A stretch of 16,245 nucleotides of DNA from Methanobacteriota archaeon (GCA_023457135.1 JAEWMO010000109.1:1-16245); one strand, 5' to 3'. Shown: positions 6,963-13,853, counted from the first letter of the stretch. Program-made: numbers and translations. Notes: generated by a model not told the origin, from the sequence alone.

Positions 6963-6990
6963 TATATAATCGCACTATTCATTATAGTGC
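6963..6990 (-). promoter_or_regulatory. pcna-priL promoter with adjacent 19-bp perfect inverted repeat
   Basis: The minus strand has GATTATATAC at 6971-6962, placing a start near 6940, just before the pcna ATG. Immediately upstream of the box, over the BRE position, lies GCACTAT-TCATT-ATAGTGC (6972-6990), a perfect 7-bp inverted repeat with a 5-nt spacer. Its location suggests a binding site for a dimeric regulator that would compete with TFB. The TATA call rests on spacing; the operator role is inferred. Confidence 0.6.
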
Positions 6991-7040
6991 TTTACGATAT
7001 GCCTCAATCGTGCGCCGCATTGCAGGATGGGGAACACCAC

Positions 7041-7154
7041 GTACATAAGTACAGGATCAGGCGGGCCCCTCCACGGTCATGTACACCCGCGGATGGTATA
7101 TCCTATACATTCAAGGTTGAATGCATCAATTTGTATATGTGATCTCCTGATCAC
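7041..7154. promoter_or_regulatory. Palindrome-rich upstream region of rlmE, with TATA candidates
   Basis: Perfect short inverted repeats occur in a row: GTAC-ATAA-GTAC (7041-7052), GTATA-TCC-TATAC (7096-7108), TTCAA-GG-TTGAA (7110-7121) and GTGATC-TCCT-GATCAC (7139-7154). TATA-like sequences are at 7095-7103 and at 7131-7139 (TTGTATATG); the second would start rlmE transcription near 7163, leaving a leader with GGAGGAG before the ATG at 7206. No gene is supported in 6991-7205. Confidence 0.45.
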
Positions 7155-7205
7155 GGCTGATGGCGAGCAACCGCCTGTCAGCCTCAAGCGGAGGAGAATC
7201 TCGCA

Positions 7206-7817
7206 ATGGGCTCCCAATGGACAAAGGACAGCGTCTATAGAAAGGCGATGAAGGCAGGGTACCGGGCTCGGGCCGCCTACAAACTGCTGGAGATCCAGCA
7301 GAGGAACGGGATCATCAGGACCGATGACAACATCGTCGACCTCGGGGCGGCGCCGGGCAGCTGGCTGCAGGTGCTCCGCGACCTGACCGACGGGAAGGTC
7401 ATCGGCGTGGATCTCAACCCGATTGCGCCGATGGAAGGCGTCACCACCATCGTCGGGGATTTCACCGATCCGCTTGTCCAGGAACGCATCCGCGAAGAGG
7501 CCGGGGGGGTCGTCAACGTCGTCGTCTCCGACGCCTCGCCGAAACTCTCCGGTCAGAAGAGTTACGACCAGGCCCGGGCGATCGGGCTCGGGGAGGAGGC
7601 CCTGGCGTTTGCCTGCACGGTCCTGAAGCCCGGCGGCAACATGGTGATCAAGTCGTTCCAGGGCGAACTCTTCGGGGAGCTCCTCGCCGAGGTGCGCAAG
7701 CACTTCTACTCCGCCCGGGGATACCGGACGAAGGCGTCACGGAGAGGGAGCGCCGAGACCTACATTATAGCAAAGAACTTCAAGGGAAACTGCGATGGTG
7801 CTGAAGGACCCCTATAA
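7206..7817 (+). CDS. rlmE: 23S rRNA (uridine-2'-O-)-methyltransferase, RlmE/FtsJ family
   Basis: SAM-dependent 2'-O-methyltransferase of the RrmJ/FtsJ fold, expected to modify the large-subunit rRNA. The 203-residue protein keeps the K-D-K-E catalytic tetrad as K26 (AAYKLLEI), D109 (VVSDASPK), K149 (MVIKSFQG) and E184 (SAETYIIA), and the SAM motif DLGAAPGSW (45-53). Length is near the bacterial enzyme; the C-terminal TRAM extension seen in some archaeal members is absent. GGAGGAG lies about 9 nt before ATG at 7206. It overlaps moaA by 23 nt, indicating co-transcription. The exact rRNA position cannot be read from sequence; a tRNA methylase of the same fold is less likely. Confidence 0.92.
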   Translation: MGSQWTKDSVYRKAMKAGYRARAAYKLLEIQQRNGIIRTDDNIVDLGAAPGSWLQVLRDLTDGKVIGVDLNPIAPMEGVTTIVGDFTDPLVQERIREEAGGVVNVVVSDASPKLSGQKSYDQARAIGLGEEALAFACTVLKPGGNMVIKSFQGELFGELLAEVRKHFYSARGYRTKASRRGSAETYIIAKNFKGNCDGAEGPL

Positions 7818-8673
7818 CCGGACCGTAACCAACCTCCGGATAAGCCTGACCTCACGGTGCAACCTGCGGTGCATCTACTGCCACGCCGAGGGCGAGGTGA
7901 GCCCGAAGGAGCAGATGAGCGCCGGGGATATCGCCGAACTGATGCAGGTGGGCGTGCGGTTCGGCATAAAGAACATAAAGTTCACCGGCGGGGAGCCCCT
8001 CCTCCGCCACGATCTTCTTGATATCATCCGTTCCGTGCCGCCGGGGATCGAGTCCTCCCTGACGACGAACGGGACGCTCCTTGCCCCGATGGCTGCGGCG
8101 CTCAAAGAAGCCGGGCTTGCCCGGGTGAACGTCAGCCTCGATACCCTCCGGCCCGAACGCTACAAGGCCATCGCGGGGAAAGATCTCCTCTCTAACGTCC
8201 TCGCCGGGATCGACGCCGCGATCGAGGTCGGCCTGACCCCGGTCAAACTGAATATGGTGCTCCTCGAGGGCATCAACGAGGACGAGGTCGATGACTTCAT
8301 GGCGTTTGTGCGGAGCAAGAAGGACGTCATCCTGCAGGTCATCGAGCTGATGGAGTTCAACGAGTGCAAGTTCCACGGGGACGTGGACAGCGTCGAGCAG
8401 GAACTCAACGAGCGGGCGACCCGGGTCGTCACCCGCAGGATGCACCACCGGCGGAAGTACTGCCTCGACGGTGCCGAGGTCGAGGTGGTCCGGCCCCTCC
8501 ACAATACGGAGTTCTGCGCATTCTGCAACCGCCTGCGCGTGACATCGGACGGAAAGCTCAAGCCCTGCCTCCTCCGGAGCGACAACCTGGTCGATATCAG
8601 GGGCAAGCACGGCGAGGAGCTCGAAGAGGCGTTCCGCGAGGCCGTCGGCAGGCGCAAGCCGTTCTTTACGTAG
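7795..8673 (+). CDS. moaA: GTP 3',8-cyclase (radical SAM, molybdenum/tungsten cofactor synthesis)
   Basis: First enzyme of molybdopterin synthesis, rearranging GTP to 3',8-cH2GTP, needed for the Mo/W formate and formylmethanofuran dehydrogenases of methanogens. The 292-residue protein has the radical-SAM cysteines CNLRCIYC (C22, C26, C29), the GGEP motif (65-68), and the second C-terminal cluster ligands C241, C244 and C258 in CAFCNRLRV and KPCLL, which define MoaA. The bacterial Gly-Gly tail is absent; the chain ends KPFFT, and archaeal members often differ here. ATG at 7795 is inside the end of rlmE. The stop is followed within 8 nt by a hairpin and the repeat-rich block. Confidence 0.95.
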   Translation: MVLKDPYNRTVTNLRISLTSRCNLRCIYCHAEGEVSPKEQMSAGDIAELMQVGVRFGIKNIKFTGGEPLLRHDLLDIIRSVPPGIESSLTTNGTLLAPMAAALKEAGLARVNVSLDTLRPERYKAIAGKDLLSNVLAGIDAAIEVGLTPVKLNMVLLEGINEDEVDDFMAFVRSKKDVILQVIELMEFNECKFHGDVDSVEQELNERATRVVTRRMHHRRKYCLDGAEVEVVRPLHNTEFCAFCNRLRVTSDGKLKPCLLRSDNLVDIRGKHGEELEEAFREAVGRRKPFFT

Positions 8674-8680
8674 CGACGCG

Positions 8681-8798
8681 TGCCCCGAAGGGGCAGGCGG
8701 AGCTCGAGAAAACGCGAAGCGTTTTCGAGGGCGATGTTCAGCCCCGCAGGGCTGAACGGAGTTTGAGCGCCACCGAACGCAAAGGCGATACCTCGCCT
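8681..8798. repeat. Cluster of four perfect hairpins downstream of moaA
   Basis: TGCCCC-GAA-GGGGCA (8681-8695); GAAAACGC-GAA-GCGTTTTC (8708-8726); GTTCAGCCC-CGCA-GGGCTGAAC (8736-8757); AGGCGA-TACC-TCGCCT (8783-8798). Stems are 6-9 bp with loops of 3-4 nt. None is followed by a T-run, so they are not ordinary terminators. The second is identical to a hairpin 256 bp downstream. Confidence 0.85.
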
Positions 8799-8803
8799 GC
8801 AAT

Positions 8804-8837
8804 CCCCGTCCCCCCTCCCCCCTCCTCCTGTCACCCC
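8804..8837 (-). other. C-run tract; G-quadruplex potential on minus strand
   Basis: Plus-strand C-runs of 4, 6, 6 and 4 are separated by 2, 1 and 11 nt, with two CC steps in the last spacer. The minus strand therefore fits a four-run G-quadruplex pattern and the plus strand an i-motif pattern. Whether it folds is untested. Confidence 0.5.
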
Positions 8838-8886
8838 GCCACCGGCCATCGCCCCGGGTACGCACCCATCGTTTCGCACCTGCGGT

Positions 8887-9069
8887 TCTCTCGTGCTGTT
8901 CCGGTCAATCGCAACTTACACCTGGCGGTCTTCGAGCTCCGGACGTGCCGTCCGTCGCGACTCGAAAACGCGAAGCGTTTTCTTGCGCTCCGGCCGTTCC
9001 GCCCATCGCGACTCGAAAATTGCTCCGCAATTTTCTCGTGCTCCGTTCGGCCGCGATACGCGGCCGAAC
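8887..9069. repeat. Degenerate 51-53-bp tandem repeat with compensatory hairpins
   Basis: GCTCCG recurs at 8936, 8987 and 9040, and TCGCGACTCGAAAA at 8955 and 9006, giving a period of 51-53 bp; a more diverged unit precedes at about 8887. Each unit joins GCTCCGG, a variable GC-rich part, ATCGCGACTC, and an AAAA/TTTT hairpin. Hairpins: CGGACG/CGTCCG (8940-8954), GAAAACGC/GCGTTTTC (8964-8982), GAAAATTGC/GCAATTTTC (9015-9035) and an 11-bp GTTCGGCCGCG/CGCGGCCGAAC with ATA loop (9045-9069). Confidence 0.85.
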
Positions 9070-9124
9070 ATCGCATACTGCACACAAGGAGTACTTTTTG
9101 TACCACGCTTCCCAATAGGAGAGT

Positions 9125-9634
9125 ATGCTCGAAGTGAACGAATATGGCCGCGTCATGCAGAAACTGTATGGCAAATCGCTGATCCTGGAAAGCCCGAACG
9201 ATTTCCATCCGGTCCTGTACTTCTACTTCACCGATGCCGTCGCCCACATCGATTTTACCCTCGGCATTCTGGCCTACAACATCATGTCGCCCCGGAATAT
9301 CATGAGCATGGAATATATGCGGTGGCGCGTGGACCAGGAGAAGATCGGGGAGCGGGCATACTTCCCCGACTTCGTCAACTGGCTCAAAGAAGAGCACCCG
9401 GAGAAGTTCGGCGAACTCCCGATGCTCTGGTCCGGGGTCTACGACCGCGACGATCCCGCCCAGTACCGGGCCTTCCGGATCGTGCTCAACCCCGACGACA
9501 CGCAGGCTATCCCGCCCGAATACTTCTCGATGTTCATCGATGAGTTCTTCGACCCGAAGTTCATCAAGCAGCTCTACAAGACCTCAGCGCTTGCCCGCCT
9601 CTTCGACGAGTATGCTGCGAAGAAGGCTGCATAA
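9125..9634 (+). CDS. Unrecognised soluble 169-residue protein
   Basis: I do not recognise a family. The chain is acidic and aromatic-rich, with no signal peptide, membrane segment or cysteines. Visible blocks are SPNDFHPVLYFYFTDAVAHI (23-42), the methionine-rich NIMSPRNIMSMEYMRW (52-67), LWSGVYDRDDPAQYRAFRIV and PPEYFSMFIDEFFDPKFIKQ near the C-terminus. ATG at 9125 follows AGGAG by 3 nt; an in-frame stop just upstream rules out extension. Its TAA is fused to the ribosome-binding site of the M20 peptidase 12 nt downstream, so the two are probably one operon. GC-rich third codon positions match neighbours, which supports real coding and gives no sign of recent transfer. Confidence 0.85.
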   Translation: MLEVNEYGRVMQKLYGKSLILESPNDFHPVLYFYFTDAVAHIDFTLGILAYNIMSPRNIMSMEYMRWRVDQEKIGERAYFPDFVNWLKEEHPEKFGELPMLWSGVYDRDDPAQYRAFRIVLNPDDTQAIPPEYFSMFIDEFFDPKFIKQLYKTSALARLFDEYAAKKAA

Positions 9635-9646
9635 GGAGATCACGCC

Positions 9647-10816
9647 ATGGATGTCGCCCGACTGACTTCATCACTCATCCGGATCCGGAGCGAGAACCCG
9701 CCGGGGAATACCGCTGACGTCGTCGCATTCATAGCGGAGTTCCTCGACTCGATCGGGGTCAAAAGCCGCGTCGATGCGCATCCCGGCGGGCGGGAGAACC
9801 TCATCACGACCGGACCGGACACCCGGCTCCTCCTCTGCGGCCACATCGATGTGGTCCCCTCCATTCCCGACGACTGGACGCACGACCCCCATAGCGGGGA
9901 GGTTTCCGGCGGCTACGTCTGGGGGAGGGGCGCCACCGACATGAAAGGGGGTTGCGCCGCCCTCCTTGCCGCATACCGGGATATCGTCGAGAGCGGTGTG
10001 GAGCCGAAGGTGCAGTTCGCGTTCGTCTGCGACGAGGAGACCGGCGGGGAGCATGGCATCCGGTCGCTTCTTGCACAGGATCTCATCAAACCCTGCGACT
10101 GCCTGATTGCCGAGCCGACACCGGCGATGAGCCCGGCAGTCGGCCAGAAAGGTCTCTACCGGGTCAACCTCTCATTCCGCGGCAGACCCGGCCACAGCTC
10201 TCTCTACCCTCTTGTCGGGAAGAGCGCCGTCATGGCAGCCTTCGACCTCATCGGTTACCTGCGGGAGGTCCACGCGCACCCGTTCCCGCCCGGAAAAGAC
10301 CTGCAACCGCTTGTCGCACAGTCCGCCCGGGTCTTCTCCGGGACATTCGGGATCGAAGGCGGGGACGACATTCTCACGAGGGTGATGTTCAATCCCGGGC
10401 GGATCGAGGGTGGCGAGAAGGCGAACATCGTGGCGGAGCAGTGCCGGATGGAACTCGACGTCCGGGTGCCGTGGGGGTGCTCCCTTGATGCCCTCCGGAG
10501 AGGGATCGCCGAGCATGCCCCGGATGCCACGATACAGGAGACGGATGTCGCCGAACCGACCCTGACGCCCCCCGACGCCCGGATCGTCCGGACGATCTGC
10601 GCCGAGGTGGAGCGGGTCTACGGTGCCCCGGCGGTCCCGTTCCTCCAGTGGGCCGCAAGCGACGCGAAGTATCTCCGCGATAAGGGGTTCGACGTCGTGG
10701 AGTACGGGCCGGGAGAGATCCCGACGCTGCACGCGGTGGACGAGCGGGTCTCGATAGAGCAGCTCGAGAGAGCGGTGGATGTGTACCGGGGGGTCATCCG
10801 GGCGTATTCCGGGTGA
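9647..10816 (+). CDS. M20 family metallopeptidase (ArgE/DapE/CPG2-like)
   Basis: Two-zinc amidohydrolase/peptidase that removes an acyl group or residue from an amino acid. The 389-residue protein has the full metal set: H66 and D68 in CGHIDVVP, bridging D98 in GRGATDMKGG, general base and ligand E130/E131 in CDEETGGEHG, E156 in LIAEPT, and H362 in PTLHAVDE. The lid-domain histidine H183 lies in GRPGHSS. GGAGAT is 6 nt before ATG at 9647. Succinyl-DAP desuccinylase, acetylornithine deacetylase or a dipeptidase are all possible; methanogens generally make DAP through the DapL aminotransferase, so DapE should not be assumed. It forms an operon with the unknown gene upstream and is followed by a T7 tract. 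Confidence 0.88.
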   Translation: MDVARLTSSLIRIRSENPPGNTADVVAFIAEFLDSIGVKSRVDAHPGGRENLITTGPDTRLLLCGHIDVVPSIPDDWTHDPHSGEVSGGYVWGRGATDMKGGCAALLAAYRDIVESGVEPKVQFAFVCDEETGGEHGIRSLLAQDLIKPCDCLIAEPTPAMSPAVGQKGLYRVNLSFRGRPGHSSLYPLVGKSAVMAAFDLIGYLREVHAHPFPPGKDLQPLVAQSARVFSGTFGIEGGDDILTRVMFNPGRIEGGEKANIVAEQCRMELDVRVPWGCSLDALRRGIAEHAPDATIQETDVAEPTLTPPDARIVRTICAEVERVYGAPAVPFLQWAASDAKYLRDKGFDVVEYGPGEIPTLHAVDERVSIEQLERAVDVYRGVIRAYSG

Positions 10817-10854
10817 GAGATCCGTCCTGTTCCGGCCAGTACCAGCCATAGACC

Positions 10855-10861
10855 TTTTTTT
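10855..10861 (+). terminator. T7 tract ending the M20 operon
   Basis: Seven consecutive T, 39 nt after the M20 stop and before the convergent glycosyltransferase gene. Archaeal RNA polymerase terminates at such tracts. On the minus strand a 7-bp stem CTGGAGG/CTTCCAG with one wobble pair (10871-10900) follows the convergent gene but has no T-run. Confidence 0.5.
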
Positions 10862-10920
10862 GTAGAGAACCTGGAGGAGCAGAGGGAGGGACCCTTCCAG
10901 CCCCCGGAACGACCTCGCAG

Positions 10921-12036
10921 TTATGCCCTTACCCACGTAAAATGCCGGTTCACCACGTAGTTCCAGGCGAACGCGACGAATATCCCCACAAGGTTCGCTG
11001 CAAGATAGTAGACCCCGGCGATATCCGCGAGAGCATAAAGAACCGCCATATTGATGACGAGCCCCCCCACCGAGACCGCCTGGAACGATGCGAACCGCTG
11101 GACCCTCCGCCCGAACCTGAGGTCTCTTGCGGATTTGAATGTCCAGACGTCGTTCCAGACGAAGTTGTTCACGATCGAGAGTTCGATCGCTATCGCCGCG
11201 GAGATGAGGTAATAGATGCCGACGATCTCGGTCAGGGCGTAGAGAAGCACCATATTGACGATGATGCCGGAGAGCCCGACGAGCCCGAACCGGAGGATCT
11301 TCAGCCACTCGGCCCAGACCGGTCCGGCCCGGCGTGTGGCGGCAAAAAGGACGATCCCGGCGCACTGCCGGAGGTAGTCCACTATCGTATCGGCCCGCAG
11401 TTTGCTCTCTCCCTCCTCGCGGTCCTTGAAGACGAACGGGATCTCGACGAACGAGCGCCACCGGCCCCTGCCGAGGACCTCCATCAGGATCTTGTAGCCC
11501 CGGGGCGCGAGCGGGGCGCCGGCGACGACCTCACGCCGCACGGCAAAGAACCCGCTCACGGGATCGGTGACCTCAGGAAAGAGCATGCGCCCGAACGCGG
11601 TGGCACCGAGCGATATGATCCTCCGCTTGAGCGGCCACTGCTCGATATCCCCGCCCTTCATGTACCTGCTTCCGATGGCGATATCCGCGCCGCCCCGCAC
11701 CGCCTCATAGAACCGGGGGATGAGCTCCGGCGGGTGCGAAAAGTCGGCGTCGATGACCTGCAGGACCTCCGAGCGCGCCTCCCCGAACCCCTCGACGACC
11801 GACTGGGAGAGGCCGTGGTCCTCCTTCCGGACGATCAGCCGCACATTCTCGCGCCGGCCGGCGATCCCCTGCACGATCGGGATCGTGCGGTCTTTTGAGG
11901 AGTCATCCACCACGAGAACCTCACCGTTGATGCCGTACTCCGAGAAAACTCCGTTCACCGCTTCGATGATCGCGGCAATATTTTCTTCCTCGTTGAATGT
12001 CGGTATGATCACCGTCAGGTCGTAACGTTCAGTCAT
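10921..12036 (-). CDS. GT2 glycosyltransferase fused to GtrA-like membrane domain (DPM1-like)
   Basis: Expected to move a sugar from a nucleotide-sugar onto dolichyl phosphate at the inner membrane face, giving a lipid-linked donor. The 371-residue protein has a DPM1-type GT-A domain: PTFNEEEN (12-19), VVDDSS (42-47), DAD (96-98), GSRYMKGG (122-129) and EGESKL (208-213). A GtrA-like domain of four helices (about 247-370) follows, with NNFVWNDVWTF and the matching NYVVNRHFTW marking its two halves. ATG at 12036 gives the normal family N-terminus; the ribosome-binding site is weak (GTGAG). It lies 31 nt downstream of the GT-C gene on the same strand, which would be a natural user of lipid-linked sugar. 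The sugar is unknown. Confidence 0.9.
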   Translation of the reverse strand: MTERYDLTVIIPTFNEEENIAAIIEAVNGVFSEYGINGEVLVVDDSSKDRTIPIVQGIAGRRENVRLIVRKEDHGLSQSVVEGFGEARSEVLQVIDADFSHPPELIPRFYEAVRGGADIAIGSRYMKGGDIEQWPLKRRIISLGATAFGRMLFPEVTDPVSGFFAVRREVVAGAPLAPRGYKILMEVLGRGRWRSFVEIPFVFKDREEGESKLRADTIVDYLRQCAGIVLFAATRRAGPVWAEWLKILRFGLVGLSGIIVNMVLLYALTEIVGIYYLISAAIAIELSIVNNFVWNDVWTFKSARDLRFGRRVQRFASFQAVSVGGLVINMAVLYALADIAGVYYLAANLVGIFVAFAWNYVVNRHFTWVRA

Positions 12037-12067
12037 GCTGCTCTCACGTCAGGGTTGTGTATTCATA

Positions 12068-13588
12068 TCAGGCCGAAGAAAAGAGGTAGATCCCTGTATG
12101 CTGCCTCGTAAGCCCCGTATTCTCTTCGAGCCAGTTCACCGCGTCCCCGGTGGGGTCTACGGCAAGGATGTCAACGGTCACCACGTAGAACGCACGCCGG
12201 CCGGGGTAACTGTCACGGATCGTCTGGAGCTCCTCGCCGGTCGTCGCGCCGAGTTCGAGGGTCCGGTCGGTCGCGTTGCTGTAGTAGTAGTCGAGCGGCT
12301 GCGCAACATAGGGCGGCAGGACGACGACGAGGTCTCCCTCCCCCGTCATACCGGCCAGCTCCGCAGAGAAGCCCCGCCAGTCGTTCTTCTGGGGGGTCGT
12401 GTAGTAGGTTGCGAGGAACGGGAGGCTGATGACCGCCGCCGCTATCACGACGAAGTAGACCGCCCTCCTGTCCCTGACGAGGGCATATAGCGCGGGATAC
12501 GCCGACGCAATGCCGATGAAGTAGATGGGGAGGAGGTAGATGAGATAACGCGGGATCATCGGCATCGCTGACGAGAGGATGAGGCTTGCCGCCAGCGGGA
12601 GGACCATCATGAAGATGAGGAGGAGCGCCCCGTTCCGGTCCTCCCGCCAGGTGACGGCGACGCCGAGCAGGACGAGGAAAAGGAAGAGTATCATGACGAG
12701 GTCGCTGAACCCCGATACCTGGAGGAGGGTCTGGTAGATGACGTCGAGTCCCTGCATGCCGAAGGTCGGAGCGGACGAGGTCCGGATAAGGAAGAGGCCG
12801 ACCGTGACGATGAGGAGAGGAAGGGCGGCAACGATGAAGGTAGCGAGCCCGATGGCCGGGTTTCTCGCGCTCCGCAGGTCACGCCGGATCTCGCCGAAGC
12901 GGATGATGAAGGCGTGGAGGATGAGGACGGCGACCGGCACGATGGCATAGAAGTGCATCCAGAACGCGACCGCCGAGAAGACCCCGAAGAGGACCCAGGA
13001 ACGGGTGGTATCCGACCGGCTTGCCCGCACGTAGAAGAGCAGCGCGAGGGAGAAGAAGAAGAGCATCGGCGCGTAGGCCCGGGCCTCCTGCGAGTAGAAG
13101 ATGTGGAAGGGCGAGAACGTGAGGAGGGCAGCGGCGATGAGTCCGACGTTCCGGTCCCGGAACTCCTTCCCGATAAAGTAGACGATGGGGATCGTCAGGA
13201 CGCCGAAGAGTGCGGGCAGGAACCGGAGCACAAACTCGCTCTCCCCGAAGACAAGCATCCCGTGCTCCAGCCAGTAGAAGAGCGGCGGGTTGAACTCCCC
13301 CCCTGCTGTGCTCTCCCAGATGCCGATGAGCGACTGCCGGGCAAACGTGAGGGTCGAGGCCTCGTCGAGCCAGAGCGAGTTCCCGCCGAGGTTGTAGAAC
13401 CGGAGGAGGAACCCGGCGATCGTCAGCCCGATAAGGACCTGCAGGTGCCTGCTGGCTTTGACGGAGGCGACGACGGTTGCCGGTGAAAGCGTCTCCGGGA
13501 CTTCCGGCGAGGAGGTGCGAGGATCTCTGTTGCCATCTTGCTGCGCATCTGTCCCCCGTCTTGCCGATCTGCCCTGCTTTTTACCCAT
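12068..13588 (-). CDS. Multi-spanning GT-C glycosyltransferase (GT39/PMT-like)
   Basis: A 506-residue integral membrane transferase of the GT-C fold, expected to use a polyprenyl-phosphate sugar on the outer side of the membrane. After a charged, probably cytoplasmic tail (1-48), helix 1 (about 49-64) leads to the acidic pair D75-E76 in SLWLDEAST, the position of catalytic acids in this superfamily, then NPPLFYWLEH (100-109). About ten further helices follow and a short soluble C-terminal domain from about 410. The frame is open to 13789, but ATG at 13588 is chosen: the upstream part is Cys/Arg-rich and unlike any membrane protein N-terminus, and a TATA box lies about 33 nt upstream. It is followed by the GT2-GtrA gene. 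Confidence 0.85.
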   Translation of the reverse strand: MGKKQGRSARRGTDAQQDGNRDPRTSSPEVPETLSPATVVASVKASRHLQVLIGLTIAGFLLRFYNLGGNSLWLDEASTLTFARQSLIGIWESTAGGEFNPPLFYWLEHGMLVFGESEFVLRFLPALFGVLTIPIVYFIGKEFRDRNVGLIAAALLTFSPFHIFYSQEARAYAPMLFFFSLALLFYVRASRSDTTRSWVLFGVFSAVAFWMHFYAIVPVAVLILHAFIIRFGEIRRDLRSARNPAIGLATFIVAALPLLIVTVGLFLIRTSSAPTFGMQGLDVIYQTLLQVSGFSDLVMILFLFLVLLGVAVTWREDRNGALLLIFMMVLPLAASLILSSAMPMIPRYLIYLLPIYFIGIASAYPALYALVRDRRAVYFVVIAAAVISLPFLATYYTTPQKNDWRGFSAELAGMTGEGDLVVVLPPYVAQPLDYYYSNATDRTLELGATTGEELQTIRDSYPGRRAFYVVTVDILAVDPTGDAVNWLEENTGLTRQHTGIYLFSSA

Positions 13589-13616
13589 TACTATCAACAA
13601 CCGTTGACCGCAGCCG

Positions 13617-13625
13617 CAGATATAC
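13617..13625 (-). promoter_or_regulatory. TATA box for the GT-C/GT2 operon
   Basis: The minus strand reads ACGTATATCT here, centred about 33 nt before the ATG at 13588. No Shine-Dalgarno intervenes, so the mRNA would be nearly leaderless, with a leader of about 6 nt. Confidence 0.5.
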
Positions 13626-13662
13626 GTTACTGGATGCTCCCGGAAGGTCCGGATGCCAGCAC

Positions 13663-13744
13663 GTGGGCGATATTGCAGGACGGAGGCCCTGCATCTCCGC
13701 ACCTGACGGCCGGGCATCTGCCCGGCATGGCAATATCCCCCCAC
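13663..13744. other. 82-nt foldable inverted-repeat element in divergent spacer
   Basis: Outer arms GTGGGCGATATTGC (13663-13676) and GCAATATCCCCCCAC (13730-13744) pair with one mismatch and one gap. Inside are CGGAG/CTCCG with a 9-nt loop (13681-13699) and GCCGGGCA-TC-TGCCCGGC (13709-13726), an almost perfect 18-bp palindrome. Together they draw a three-way junction. It sits upstream of both divergent promoters, so it belongs to neither leader. No known riboswitch was recognised. The remaining spacer (13589-13884) contains only the two promoters. Confidence 0.5.
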
Positions 13745-13853
13745 CGCAGGAGAGGCACAATCGTTGCACCCCTCATGGGATACCAACAACGAATACTGGG
13801 TGTTAGATATATTTTATGTGTAGGATATTTCTTCGCTCATACGGGGGTAAAAG

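Larger units (their letters stand above)
8674..9124. other. 451-bp non-coding block of hairpins, C-runs and degenerate tandem repeats
   Basis: No gene is supported between moaA and the 169-residue protein. The block holds, in order, a group of perfect hairpins (8681-8798), a C-run tract (8804-8837), and 51-53-bp degenerate tandem units with further hairpins (8887-9069). Frames that stay open across it are explained by the repeat period of 51, a multiple of three. The last 55 nt contain GTAC-TTTTT-GTAC (9091-9103) and the ribosome-binding site of the next gene; no clear TATA box is seen. Confidence 0.85.

Noticed and set aside
6934..6975. Upstream start for PCNA
   Set aside because: It would begin inside the TATA box; the family N-terminus MLKATIDADIF matches the ATG at 6933.
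7852..8865. 337-codon minus-strand open frame opposite moaA
   Set aside because: Shadow of moaA running into the repeat block; no start signal and no protein-like features.
8681..9069. CRISPR-like array
   Set aside because: Units are degenerate, contiguous and themselves palindromic; there are no unique spacers of constant length and no cas genes nearby.
8831..9397. Minus-strand frames through the hairpin repeats
   Set aside because: They stay open because the repeat period of 51 is a multiple of three; the compensatory stem changes alter the amino acids, which argues for structure, not protein.
10172..11461. 429-codon minus-strand open frame spanning the M20 and glycosyltransferase genes
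   Set aside because: It crosses two well-identified genes and the terminator between them; the translation is Arg/Gly-rich and low in information.
13589..13789. N-terminal extension of the GT-C glycosyltransferase
   Set aside because: The extra 67 residues are Cys/Arg-rich and cross the TATA box and the foldable element; ATG at 13588 fits the promoter spacing.
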